Below are positions 38,299 through 50,300 of a stretch of DNA of 64,000 nt, piece after piece. A program made the translations under genes and the position numbers. The stretch is from Elymus sibiricus. Its lineage: Eukaryota; Streptophyta; Magnoliopsida; Poales; Poaceae. Position 1 is the stretch's first letter. Each line of letters starts with the position of its first letter. The notes beneath the pieces are model-generated. The model saw only the letters and a list, made by a program, of their open reading frames with translations, did no database searches and was not told where the DNA came from. Location of the stretch: positions 5,900,001-5,964,000 of the forward strand of contig CM077673.1 in the NCBI GenBank assembly GCA_039707655.1, in the 5' to 3' direction.

Positions 38299-39685
38299 CA
38301 GTGAGTAATAGCATAGAAATCTGGCCGGAACAGACAAAATCTGCTAGTTTTGGCGAGGTCCCGGTAACCGGTCCACGGGCTTCCCCGAATGTTCGGATGG
38401 CCACGACAACCAAAAAAACAGTGAATAATAGCATAGAAATCTGGTCAGAATGGACAAAATCTGCGAGTTTTGGCGAGGTCCCCGTAAGCGGACCCCGGGG
38501 TTCCCCAAACATTTGGATCGCCCCGGGACCAATAATCAGAGAGTAATAGCATAGAAAACAGGTAAGAATTGACCACATCTGCGAGTTTTGGCGATGTCAC
38601 CGTAACCGTTCCACGGGCTTCCCCGAACGTTCGGACGACCATGACAACCAAAAAATAGTGAATAATAGAACAGGAAACTAGTAAGAATGGACCAAATCTG
38701 AGTTTTGGCGAGGTCCCCGTAACCGGACCCCGGGCTTCCCCGAACGTTCGGACGACCACGACAACCAAAAAACAGCGAATAATAGCATAGAAAACTAGTA
38801 AGAATGGACCAAATCTGCGAGTTTTGGCAAGGTCCCCGTAACCGGACCCCGAGCATCCCCAAATGTTGGGACGACCACAACAACCAAAAACAGTGAATAA
38901 TAGCATAGAAAACTGGTCAGACTGGACCAAATCTGCGAGTTCTGGCGAGGTCCCCGTAAGCGGACCCCATGGTTCCCCGAACGTCTCGATCGTCCCAAGA
39001 CCCAAAATCAGTGAGTAATAGCATAGAAATCTGGCCGGAACAGACAAAATCTGCTAGTTTTGGCGAGGTCCCGGTAACCGGTCCACGGGCTTCCCCGAAT
39101 GTTCGGACGGCCACGACAACAAAAAAAACAGTGAATAATAGCATAGAAATCTTGTCAGAATGGACAAAATCTGCGAGTTTTGGGGAGGTCCCCGTAAGCG
39201 AACCCCGGGGTTCCCCGAACATTTGGATCGCCCCGGGACCCATAACCAGTGAGTAATAGCATAGAAAACAGGTAAGAATGGACCAAATCTGCGAGTTTTG
39301 GCGAAGTCACCGTAACCGGTCCACGGGCTTCCCCGAACGTTCGGACGACCAAGACAACCAAAAAACAGTGAATAATAGCACAGAAAACTAGTAAGAATGG
39401 ACCAAATCTGCGAGTTTTGGCGAGGTCCCCGTAACCGGACCCCGGGCTTCCCCGAACGTTCGGACGACCACGACAACCAAAAAACAGTGAATAATAGCAT
39501 AGAAAACTGTTAAGAATGGACCAAATCTGCGAGTTTTGGCAAGGTCCCCGTAACCGGTCCCCGAGCATCCCCAAATGTTGGGACGACCACAACAACCAAA
39601 AACAGTGAATAATAGCATAGAAAACTGGTCAGACTGGACCAAATCTGCGAGTTCTGGCGAGGTCCCCGTAAGCGGACCCCATGGT

Positions 39686-40421
39686 GCCCCGAACGTCTCG
39701 ATCGTCCCAAGACCCAAAATCAGTGAGTAATAGCATAGAAATCTGGCCGGAACAGACAAAATCTGCTAGTTTTGGCGAGGTCCCGGTAACCGGTTCACGG
39801 GCTTCCCCGAATGTTTGGACGGCCACGACAACCAAAAAAATAGTGAATAATAGCATAGAAATCTGGTCAGAATGGACAAAATCTGCGAGTTTTGGGGAGG
39901 TCCCCGTAAGCGAACCCCGGGGTTCCCCGAACATTTGGATCGCCCCGGGACCCATAATCAGTGAGTAATAGCATAGAAAACAGGTAAGAATGGACCAAAT
40001 CTGCGAGTTTTGGCGATGTCACCGTAACCGGTCCACAGGCTTCCCCGAACGTTCGGACGACCAAGACAACCAAAAAACAGTGAATAATAGCACAGAAAGC
40101 TAGTAAGAATGGACCAAATCTGCGAGTTTTGGCAAGGTCCCCGTAACCGGACCCCGGGCTTCCCCGAACGTTCGGACGACCACTACAACCAAAAAACAGT
40201 GAATAATAGCATAGAAAACCGGTAAGAATGGACCAAATCTGCGAGTTTTGGCAAGGTCCCCGTAACCGGACCCCGGGCATCCCCAAATGTTGGGACGACC
40301 ACAACAACCAAAAACAGTGAATAATAGCATAGAAAACAGGTAAGAATGGACCAAATCTGCGAGTTTTGGCGAGGTCCCCGTAAGCGGACCCCATGGTTCC
40401 CCGAACGTTTCGATCGTCCCG
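39686..40421 (+). repeat. Single 712-bp HOR stretch between two duplication blocks
   Basis: Anchors 39681 and 40393 are 712 apart. The stretch resembles the units near 8.0-8.7, 14.5-15.2, 26.6-27.3 and 44.4-45.1 kb (GTGCCCCG in M6, GGTTCACGG and GTTTGGACGG in M1, CACTACAACC in M4). This looks like the ancestral arrangement before local amplification. A private AAAAAATAGTG replaces AAAAAACAGTG near 39840. Confidence 0.85.
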
Positions 40422-41974
40422 AGACCCAAAATCAGTGAGTAATAGCATAGAAAACTGGCCGGAAAAGACAAAATCTGCTAGTTTTGGCGAGGTCCCGGTA
40501 ACCGGTCCACGGGCTTCCCCGAATGTTCGGATGGCCACGACAACCAAAAAAACAGTGAATAATAGCATAGAAATCTGGTCAGAATGGACAAAATCTGCGA
40601 GTTTTGGCGAGGTCCCCGTAAGCGGACCCCGGGGTTCCCCAAACATTTGGATCGCCCCGGGACCAATAATCAGAGAGTAATAGCATAGAAAACAGGTAAG
40701 AATTGACCACATCTGCGAGTTTTGGCGATGTCACCGTAACCGTTCCACGGGCTTCCCCGAACGTTCGGACGACCATGACAACCAAAAAATAGTGAATAAT
40801 AGAACAGGAAACTAGTAAGAATGGACCAAATCTGAGTTTTGGCGAGGTCCCCGTAACCGGACCCCGGGCTTCCCCGAACGTTCGGACGACCACGACAACC
40901 AAAAAACAGCGAATAATAGCATAGAAAACTAGTAAGAATGGACCAAATCTGCGAGTTTTGGCAAGGTCCCCGTAACCGGACCCCGGGCATCCCCAAATGT
41001 TGGGACGACCACAACAACCAAAAACAGTGAATACTAGCATAGAAAACAGGTAAGAATGGACCAAATCTGCGAGTTTTGGCGAGGTCCCCGTAAGCGGACC
41101 CCATGGTTCCCCGAACGTCTCGATCGTCCCAAGACCCAAAATCAGTGAGTAATAGCATAGAAAACTGGCCGGAACAGACAAAATCTGCTAGTTTTGGCGA
41201 GGTCCCGGTAACCGGTCCACGGGCTTTCCCGAATGTTTGGACGGCCACGACAACCAAAAAAACAGTGAATAATAGCATAGAAATCTGGTCAGAATGGACA
41301 AAATCTGCGAGTTTTGGGGAGGTCCCCGTAAGCGAACCCCGGGGTTCCCCGAACATTTGGATCGCCCCGGGACCCATAATCAGTGAGTAATAGCAGAGAA
41401 AACAGGTAAGAATGGACCAAATATGCGAGTTTTGGTGATGTCACCGTAACCGGTCCACAGGCTTCCCCGAACGTTCGGACGACCAAGACAACCAAAAAAC
41501 AGTGAATAATAGCACAGAAAGCTAGTAAGAATGGACCAAATCTGCGAGTTTTGGCGAGGTCCCCGTAACCGGACCCCGGGCTTCCCCGAACGTTCGGACG
41601 ACCACGACAACCAAAAAACAGCGAATAATAGCATAGAAAACCGGTAAGAATGGACCAAATCTGTGAGTTTTGGCAAGGTCCCCGTAACCGGACCCCGGGC
41701 ATCCCCAAATGTTGGGACGACCACAACAACCAAAAGCAGTGAATAATAGCATAGAAAACAAGTAAGAATGGACCAAATCTGCGAGTTTTGGCGAGGTCCC
41801 CGTAAGCGGACCCCATGGTTCCCCGAACGTTTCGATCGTCCCGAGACCGAAAATCAGTGAGTAATAGCATAAAAAACTGGCCGGAAAAGACAAAATCTGC
41901 TAGTTTTGGTGAGGTCCCGGTAACCGGTCCACGGGCTTCCCCGAATGTTCGGACGGCCACGACAACCAATAAAA

Positions 41975-42093
41975 CAGTGAATAATAGCACAGAAATCTGG
42001 TCAGAATGGACAAAATCTGCGAGTTTTGGCGATGTCCCCGTAACCGGTCCACGGGCTTCCCCGAACGTTCGGACGACCAAGACAACCAAAAAA
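41975..42093 (+). repeat. Hybrid M2/M3 monomer, copy 1
   Basis: The M2 head (ATCTGGTCAGAATGGAC) runs into an M3 body (GGCGATGTCCCC, then CCGAACGTTCGG and CCAAGACAACC). One monomer (118 bp) is lost, giving the 594-bp spacing 41815 to 42409. The head also has AGCACAG in place of AGCATAG. Confidence 0.92.
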
Positions 42094-43990
42094 CAGTGAA
42101 TAATAGCACAGAAAACTAGTAAGAATGGACCAAATCTGCGAGTTTTGGCGAGGTCCCCGTAACCGGACCCCGGGCTTCCCCGAACGTTCGGACGACCACG
42201 ACAACCAAAAAACAGTGAATAATAGCATAGAAAACTGTTAAGAATGGACCAAATCTGCGAGTTTTGGCAAGGTCCCCGTAACCGGTCCCCGAGCATCCCC
42301 AAATGTTGGGACGACCACAACAACCAAAAACAGTGAATAATAGCATAGAAAACTGGTCAGACTGGACCAAATCTGCGAGTTCTGGCGAGGTCCCCGTAAG
42401 CGGACCCCATGGTGCCCCGAACGTCTCGATCGTCCCAAGACCCAAAATCAGTGAGTAATAGCATAGAAAACTGGCCGGAAAAGACAAAATCTGCTAGTTT
42501 TGGCGAGGTCCCGGTAACCGGTCCACGGGCTTCCCCGAATGTTCGGATGGCCACGACAACCAAAAAAACAGTGAATAATAGCATAGAAATCTGGTCAGAA
42601 TGGACAAAATCTGCGAGTTTTGGCGAGGTCCCCGTAAGCGGACCCCGGGGTTCCCCAAACATTTGGATCGCCCCGGGACCAATAATCAGAGAGTAATAGC
42701 ATAGAAAACAGGTAAGAATTGACCACATCTGCGAGTTTTGGCGATGTCACCGTAACCGTTCCACGGGCTTCCCCGAACGTTCGGACGACCATGACAACCA
42801 AAAAATAGTGAATAATAGAACAGGAAACTAGTAAGAATGGACCAAATCTGAGTTTTGGCGAGGTCCCCGTAACCGGACCCCGGGCTTCCCCGAACGTTCG
42901 GACGACCACGACAACCAAAAAACAGCGAATAATAGCATAGAAAACTAGTAAGAATGGACCAAATCTGCGAGTTTTGGCAAGGTCCCCGTAACCGGACCCC
43001 GGGCATCCCCAAATGTTGGGACGACCACAACAACCAAAAACAGTGAATACTAGCATAGAAAACAGGTAAGAATGGACCAAATCTGCGAGTTTTGGCGAGG
43101 TCCCCGTAAGCGGACCCCATGGTTCCCCGAACGTCTCGATCGTCCCAAGACCCAAAATCAGTGAGTAATAGCATAGAAAACTGGCCGGAACAGACAAAAT
43201 CTGCTAGTTTTGGCGAGGTCCCGGTAACCGGTCCACGGGCTTTCCCGAATGTTTGGACGGCCACGACAACCAAAAAAACAGTGAATAATAGCATAGAAAT
43301 CTGGTCAGAATGGACAAAATCTGCGAGTTTTGGGGAGGTCCCCGTAAGCGAACCCCGGGGTTCCCCGAACATTTGGATCGCCCCGGGACCCATAATCAGT
43401 GAGTAATAGCAGAGAAAACAGGTAAGAATGGACCAAATATGCGAGTTTTGGTGATGTCACCGTAACCGGTCCACAGGCTTCCCCGAACGTTCGGACGACC
43501 AAGACAACCAAAAAACAGTGAATAATAGCACAGAAAGCTAGTAAGAATGGACCAAATCTGCGAGTTTTGGCGAGGTCCCCGTAACCGGACCCCGGGCTTC
43601 CCCGAACGTTCGGACGACCACGACAACCAAAAAACAGCGAATAATAGCATAGAAAACCGGTAAGAATGGACCAAATCTGCGAGTTTTGGCAAGGTCCCCG
43701 TAACCGGACCCCGGGCATCCCCAAATGTTGGGACGACCACAACAACCAAAAGCAGTGAATAATAGCATAGAAAACAAGTAAGAATGGACCAAATCTGCGA
43801 GTTTTGGCGAGGTCCCCGTAAGCGGACCCCATGGTTCCCCGAACGTTTCGATCGTCCCGAGACCGAAAATCAGTGAGTAATAGCATAAAAAACTGGCCGG
43901 AAAAGACAAAATCTGCTAGTTTTGGTGAGGTCCCGGTAACCGGTCCACGGGCTTCCCCGAATGTTCGGACGGCCACGACAACCAATAAAA

Positions 43991-44109
43991 CAGTGAATAA
44001 TAGCACAGAAATCTGGTCAGAATGGACAAAATCTGCGAGTTTTGGCGATGTCCCCGTAACCGGTCCACGGGCTTCCCCGAACGTTCGGACGACCAAGACA
44101 ACCAAAAAA
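43991..44109 (+). repeat. Hybrid M2/M3 monomer, copy 2
   Basis: Same fusion, 2016 bp after the first copy (anchors 43831 to 44425). Confidence 0.92.
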
Positions 44110-44485
44110 CAGTGAATAATAGCACAGAAAACTAGTAAGAATGGACCAAATCTGCGAGTTTTGGCGAGGTCCCCGTAACCGGACCCCGGGCTTCCCCGAA
44201 CGTTCGGACGACCACGACAACCAAAAAACAGTGAATAATAGCATAGAAAACTGTTAAGAATGGACCAAATCTGCGAGTTTTGGCAAGGTCCCCGTAACCG
44301 GTCCCCGAGCATCCCCAAATGTTGGGACGACCACAACAACCAAAAACAGTGAATAATAGCATAGAAAACTGGTCAGACTGGACCAAATCTGCGAGTTCTG
44401 GCGAGGTCCCCGTAAGCGGACCCCATGGTGCCCCGAACGTCTCGATCGTCCCAAGACCCAAAATCAGTGAGTAATAGCATAGAAA

Positions 44486-47385
44486 TCTGGCCGGAACAGA
44501 CAAAATCTGCTAGTTTTGGCGAGGTCCCGGTAACCGGTTCACGGGCTTCCCCGAATGTTTGGACGGCCACGACAACCAAAAAAACAGTGAATAATAGCAT
44601 AGAAATCTGGTCAGAATGGACAAAATCTGCGAGTTTTGGGGAGGTCCCCGTAAGCGAACCCCGGGGTTCCCCGAACATTTGGATCGCCCCGGGACCCATA
44701 ATCAGTGAGTAATAGCATAGAAAACAGGTAAGAATGGACCAAATCTGCGAGTTTTGGCGATGTCACCGTAACCGGTCCACAGGCTTCCCCGAACGTTCGG
44801 ACGACCAAGACAACCAAAAAACAGTGAATAATAGCACAGAAAGCTAGTAAGAATGGACCAAATCTGCGAGTTTTGGCAAGGTCCCCGTAACCGGACCCCG
44901 GGCTTCCCCGAACGTTCGGACGACCACTACAACCAAAAAACAGTGAATAATAGCATAGAAAACCGGTAAGAATGGACCAAATCTGCGAGTTTTGGCAAGG
45001 TCCCCGTAACCGGACCCCGGGCATCCCCAAATGTTGGGACGACCACAACAACCAAAAACAGTGAATAATAGCATAGAAAACAGGTAAGAATGGACCAAAT
45101 CTGCGAGTTTTGGCGAGGTCCCCGTAAGCGGACCCCATGGTTCCCCGAACGTTTCGATCGTCCCGAGACCCAAAATCAGTGAGTAATAGCATAGAAAACT
45201 GGCCGGAAAAGACAAAATCTGCTAGTTTTGGCGAGGTCCCGGTAACCGGTCCACGGGCTTCCCCGAATGTTCGGATGGCCACGACAACCAAAAAAACAGT
45301 GAATAATAGCATAGAAATCTGGTCAGAATGGACAAAATCTGCGAGTTTTGGCGAGGTCCCCGTAAGCGGACCCCGGGGTTCCCCAAACATTTGGATCGCC
45401 CCGGGACCAATAATCAGAGAGTAATAGCATAGAAAACAGGTAAGAATTGACCACATCTGCGAGTTTTGGCGATGTCACCGTAACCGTTCCACGGGCTTCC
45501 CCGAACGTTCGGACGACCATGACAACCAAAAAATAGTGAATAATAGAACAGGAAACTAGTAAGAATGGACCAAATCTGAGTTTTGGCGAGGTCCCCGTAA
45601 CCGGACCCCGGGCTTCCCCGAACGTTCGGACGACCACGACAACCAAAAAACAGCGAATAATAGCATAGAAAACTAGTAAGAATGGACCAAATCTGCGAGT
45701 TTTGGCAAGGTCCCCGTAACCGGACCCCGGGCATCCCCAAATGTTGGGACGACCACAACAACCAAAAACAGTGAATACTAGCATAGAAAACAGGTAAGAA
45801 TGGACCAAATCTGCGAGTTTTGGCGAGGTCCCCGTAAGCGGACCCCATTGTTCCCCGAACGTTTCGATCGTCCCGAGACCGAAAATCAGTGAGTAATAGC
45901 ATAGAAAACTGGCCGGAAAAGACAAAATCTGCTAGTTTTGGTGAGGTCCCGGTAACCGGTCCACGGGCTTCCCCGAATGTTCGGACGGCCACGACAACCA
46001 ATAAAACAGTGAATAATAGCACAGAAATCTGGTCAGAATGGACAAAATCTGCGAGTTTTGGCGAGGTCCCCGTAAGCGGACCCCGGGGTTCCCCGAACAT
46101 TTGGATCGCCCCGGGACCCATAATCAGAGAGTAATGGCATAGAAAACAGGTAAGAATTGACCAAATCTGCGAGTTCTGGCGATGTCCCCGTAACCGGTCC
46201 ACGGGCTTCCCCGAACGTTCGGACGACCAAGACAACCAAAAAACAGTGAATAATAGAACAGGAAACTAGTAAGAATGGACCAAATCTGCGAGTTTTGGTG
46301 AGGTCCCCGTAACCGGACCCTGGGCTTCCCCGAACGTTCGGACGACCACGACAACCAAAAAACAGTGAATAATAGCATAGAAAACTGGTAAGAATGCACC
46401 AAATTTGCGAGTTTTGGAAAGGTCCCCGTAACCGGACCCCGAGCATCCCCAAATGTTGGGACGACCACAACAACCAAAAACAGTGAATAATAGCATAGAA
46501 AACTGGTCAGACTGGACCAAATCTGCGAGTTCTGGCGAGGTCCCCGTAAGCGGACCCCATGGTTCCCCGAACGTCTCGATCGTCCCGAGACCGAAAATCA
46601 GTGAGTAATAGCATAGAAATCTGGCCGGAACAGACAAAATCTGCTAGTTTTGGCGAGGTCCCGGTAACCGGTCCACGGGCTTCCCCGAATGTTCGGACGG
46701 CCACGACAACCAAAAAAACAGTTAATAATAGCATAGAAATCTGGTCAGAATGGACAAAATCTGCGAGTTTTGGGGAGGTCCCCGTAAGCGAACCCCGGGG
46801 TTCCCCGAACATTTGGATCGCCCCGGGACCCATAACCAGTGAGTAATAGCATAGAAAACAGGTAAGAATGGACCAAATCTGCGAGTTTTGGCGATGTCAC
46901 CGTAACCGGTCCACGGGCTTCCCCGAACGTTCGGACGACCAAGACAACCAAAAAACAGTGAATAATAGCACAGAAAACTAGTAAGAATGGACCAAATCTG
47001 CGAGTTTTGGCGAGGTCCCCGTAACCGGACCCCGGGCTTCCCCGAACGTTCGGACGACCACGACAACCAAAAAACAGTGAATAATAGCATAGAAAACTGT
47101 TAAGAATGGACCAAATCTGCGAGTTTTGGCAAGGTCCCCGTAACCGGTCCCCGAGCATCCCCAAATGTTGGGACGACCACAACAACCAAAAACAGTGAAT
47201 AATAGCATAGAAAACTGGTCAGACTGGACCAAATCTGCGAGTTCTGGCGAGGTCCCCGTAAGCGGACCCCATGGTGCCCCGAACGTCTCGATCGTCCCAA
47301 GACCCAAAATCAGTGAGTAATAGCATAGAAATCTGGCCGGAACAGACAAAATCTGCTAGTTTTGGCGAGGTCCCGGTAACCGGTT
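44486..47385 (+). repeat. Mixed 712-bp HOR units
   Basis: Anchors lie at 44425, 45137, 45847 (mutated), 46559 and 47271. The 45137-45847 spacing is 710, from the last M4 2-base deletion in the window (45578). The M6 anchor near 45847 reads CCCCATTGTT, so CCATGG is lost there. Other private changes are AGTAATGGCAT near 46136 and CAGTTAATAATAG near 46721. Confidence 0.85.
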
Positions 47386-50300
47386 CACGGGCTTCCCCGA
47401 ATGTTTGGACGGCCACGACAACCAAAAAAACAGTGAATAATAGCATAGAAATCTGGTCAGAATGGACAAAATCTGCGAGTTTTGGGGAGGTCCCCGTAAG
47501 CGAACCCGGGGGTTCCCCGAACATTTGGATCGCCCCGGGACCCATAATCAGTGAGTAATAGCATAGAAAACAGGTAAGAATGGACCAAATCTGCGAGTTT
47601 TGGCGATGTCACCGTAACCGGTCCACAGGCTTCCCCGAACGTTCGGACGACCAAGACAACCAAAAAACAGTGAATAATAGCACAGAAAGCTAGTAAGAAT
47701 GGACCAAATCTGCGAGTTTTGGCAAGGTCCCCGTAACCGGACCCCGGGTTTCCCCGAACGTTCGGACGACCACTACAACCAAAAAACAGTGAATAATAGC
47801 ATAGAAAACCGGTCAGAATGGACCAAATCTGCGAGTTTTGGCAAGGTCCCCGTAACCGGACCCCGGGCATCCCCAAATGTTGGGACGACCACAACAACCA
47901 AAAACAGTGAATACTAGCATAGAAAACAGGTAAGAATGGACCAAATCTGCGAGTTTTGGCGAGGTCCCCGTAAGCGGACCCCATGGTTCCCCGAACGTCT
48001 CGATCGTCCCAAGACCCAAAATCAGTGAGTAATAGCATAGAAAACTGGCCGGAACAGACAAAATCTGCTAGTTTTGGCGAGGTCCCGGTAACCGGTCCAC
48101 GGGCTTCCCCGAATGTTTGGACGGCCACGACAACCAAAAAAACAGTGAATAATAGCATAGAAATCTGGTCAGAATGGACAAAATCTGCGAGTTTTGGGGA
48201 GGTCCCCGTAAGCGAACCCCGGGGTTCCCCGAACATTTGGATCGCCCCGGGACCCATAATCAGTGAGTAATAGCATAGAAAACAGGTAAGAATGGACCAA
48301 ATATGCGAGTTTTGGTGATGTCACCGTAACCGGTCCACAGGCTTCCCCGAACGTTCGGACGACCAAGACAACCAAAAAACAGTGAATAATAGCACAGAAA
48401 GCTAGTAAGAATGGACCAAATCTGCGAGTTTTGGCGAGGTCCCCGTAACCGGACCCCGGGCTTCCCCGAACGTTCGGACGACCACGACAACCAAAAAACA
48501 GTGAATAATAGCATAGAAAACCGGTAAGAATGGACCAAATCTGCGAGTTTTGGCAAGGTCCCCGTAACCGGACCCCGGGCATCCCCAAATGTTGGGACGA
48601 CCACAACAACCAAAAGCAGTGAATAATAGCATAGAAAACAAGTAAGAATGGACCAAATCTGCGAGTTTTGGCGAGGTCCCCGTAAGCGGACCCCATGGTT
48701 CCCCGAACGTTTCGATCGTCCCGAGACCGAAAATCAGTGAGTAATAGCATAGAAAACTGGCCGGAAAAGACAAAATCTGCTAGTTTTGGTGAGGTCCCGG
48801 TAACCGGTCCACGGGCTTCCCCGAATGTTCGGACGGCCACGACAACCAATAAAACAGTGAATAATAGCATAGAAATCTGGTCAGAATGGACAAAATCTGC
48901 AAGTTTTGGCGAGGTCCCCGTAAGCGGACCCCGGGGTTCCCCGAACATTTGGATCGCCCCGGGACCCATAATCAGAGAGTAATAGCATAGAAAACAGGTA
49001 AGAATTGACCAAATCTGCGAGTTTTGGCGATGTCCCCGTAACCGGTCCACGGGCTTACCCGAACGTTCGGACGACCACGACAACCAAAAAACAGTGAATA
49101 ATAGAACAGGAAACTAGTAAGAATGGACCAAATCTGCGAGTTTTGGTGAGGTCCCCGTAACCGGACCCTGGGCTTCCCCGAACGTTCGGACGACCACGAC
49201 AACCAAAAAACAGTGAATAATAGCATAGAAAACTGGTAAGAATGCACCAAATTTGCGAGTTTTGGAAAGGTCCCCGTAACCGGACCCCGAGCATCCCCAA
49301 ATGTTGGGACGACCACAACAACCAAAAACAGTGAATAATAGCATAGAAAACTGGTCAGACTGCACCAAATCTGCGAGTTCTGGCGAGGTCCCCGTAAGCG
49401 GACCCCATGGTTCCCCGAACGTCTCGATCGTCCCAAGACCCAAAATCAGTGAGTAATAGCATAGAAAACTGGCCGGAACAGACAAAATCTGCTAGTTTTG
49501 GCGAGGTCCCGGTAACCGGTCCACGGGCTTCCCCGAATGTTCGGACGGCCACGACAACCAAAAAAACAGTGAATAATAGCATAGAAATCTGGTCAGAATG
49601 GACAAAATCTGCGAGTTTTGGGGAGGTCCCCGTAAGCGAACCCCGGGGTTCCCCGAACATTTGGATCGCCCCGGGACCCATAATCAGTGAGTAATAGCAT
49701 AGAAAACAGGTAAGAATGGACCAAATATGCGAGTTTTGGTGATGTCACCGTAACCGGTCCACAGGCTTCCCCGAACGTTCGGACGACCAAGACAACCAAA
49801 AAACAGTGAATAATAGCACAGAAAGCTAGTAAGAATGGACCAAATCTGCGAGTTTTGGCGAGGTCCCCGTAACCGGACCCCGGGCTTCCCCGAACGTTCG
49901 GACGACCACGACAACCAAAAAACAGTGAATAATAGCATAGAAAACCGGTAAGAATGGACCAAATCTGCTAGTTTTGGCAAGGTCCCCGTAACCGGACCCC
50001 GGGCATCCCCAAATGTTGGGACGACCACAACAACCAAAAGCAGTGAATAATAGCATAGAAAACAAGTAAGAATGGACCAAATCTGCGAGTTTTGGCGAGG
50101 TCCCCGTAAGCGGACCCCATGGTTCCCCGAACGTTTCGATCGTCCCGAGACCGAAAATCAGTGAGTAATAGCATAGAAAACTGGCCGGAAAAGACAAAAT
50201 CTGCTAGTTTTGGTGAGGTCCCGGTAACCGGTCCACGGGCTTCCCCGAATGTTCGGACGGCCACGACAACCAATAAAACAGTGAATAATAGCATAGAAAT

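Larger units (their letters stand above)
28911..39685 (+). repeat. About 4.5 tandem copies of a 2372-bp, 20-monomer HOR
   Basis: The anchor series 29481, 30193, 30905, 31143 repeats as 31853, 32565, 33277, 33515, then from 34225 and from 36597, and partly from 38969 (38969 and 39681 only). Spacings are 712, 712, 238 and 710. Markers recurring at exactly 2372 bp are ATCTTGTCAG (T at 32037, 34409, 36781, 39153), the M4 2-base deletion (29212, 31584, 33956, 36328, 38700) and the M2/M6 hybrid with CCCGATGG (C at 31141, 33513, and so on). All three M1 copies per unit have CAACAAAAAAAACAG in place of CAACCAAAAAAACAG. Periodicity starts after 28910 (C, against T at 31282) and ends before 39686 (G, against T at 37314). 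Confidence 0.95.
40422..44485 (+). repeat. Tandem duplication of a 2016-bp, 17-monomer unit
   Basis: Anchors 40393, 41103, 41815, 42409 match 42409, 43119, 43831, 44425. Shared private marks include GGGCTTTCCCG (about 41225 and 43241), AGCAGAGAAAAC (about 41393 and 43409), AGCATAAAAAACT (about 41869 and 43885), and the M2/M3 hybrid. The left limit falls between 40421 (G, against A at 42437) and 40454, and the right limit before 44486 (T, against A at 42470). CTGTGAG near 41662 is a later change in copy 1 only. Confidence 0.93.

Noticed and set aside
41289..42323. Longest open frame (344 codons), with an identical-length copy at 43305-44339
   Set aside because: Its extra length comes from the M2/M3 hybrid monomer, which happens to keep the frame open, and its second copy comes from the 2016-bp duplication. 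It is not a gene that was duplicated.
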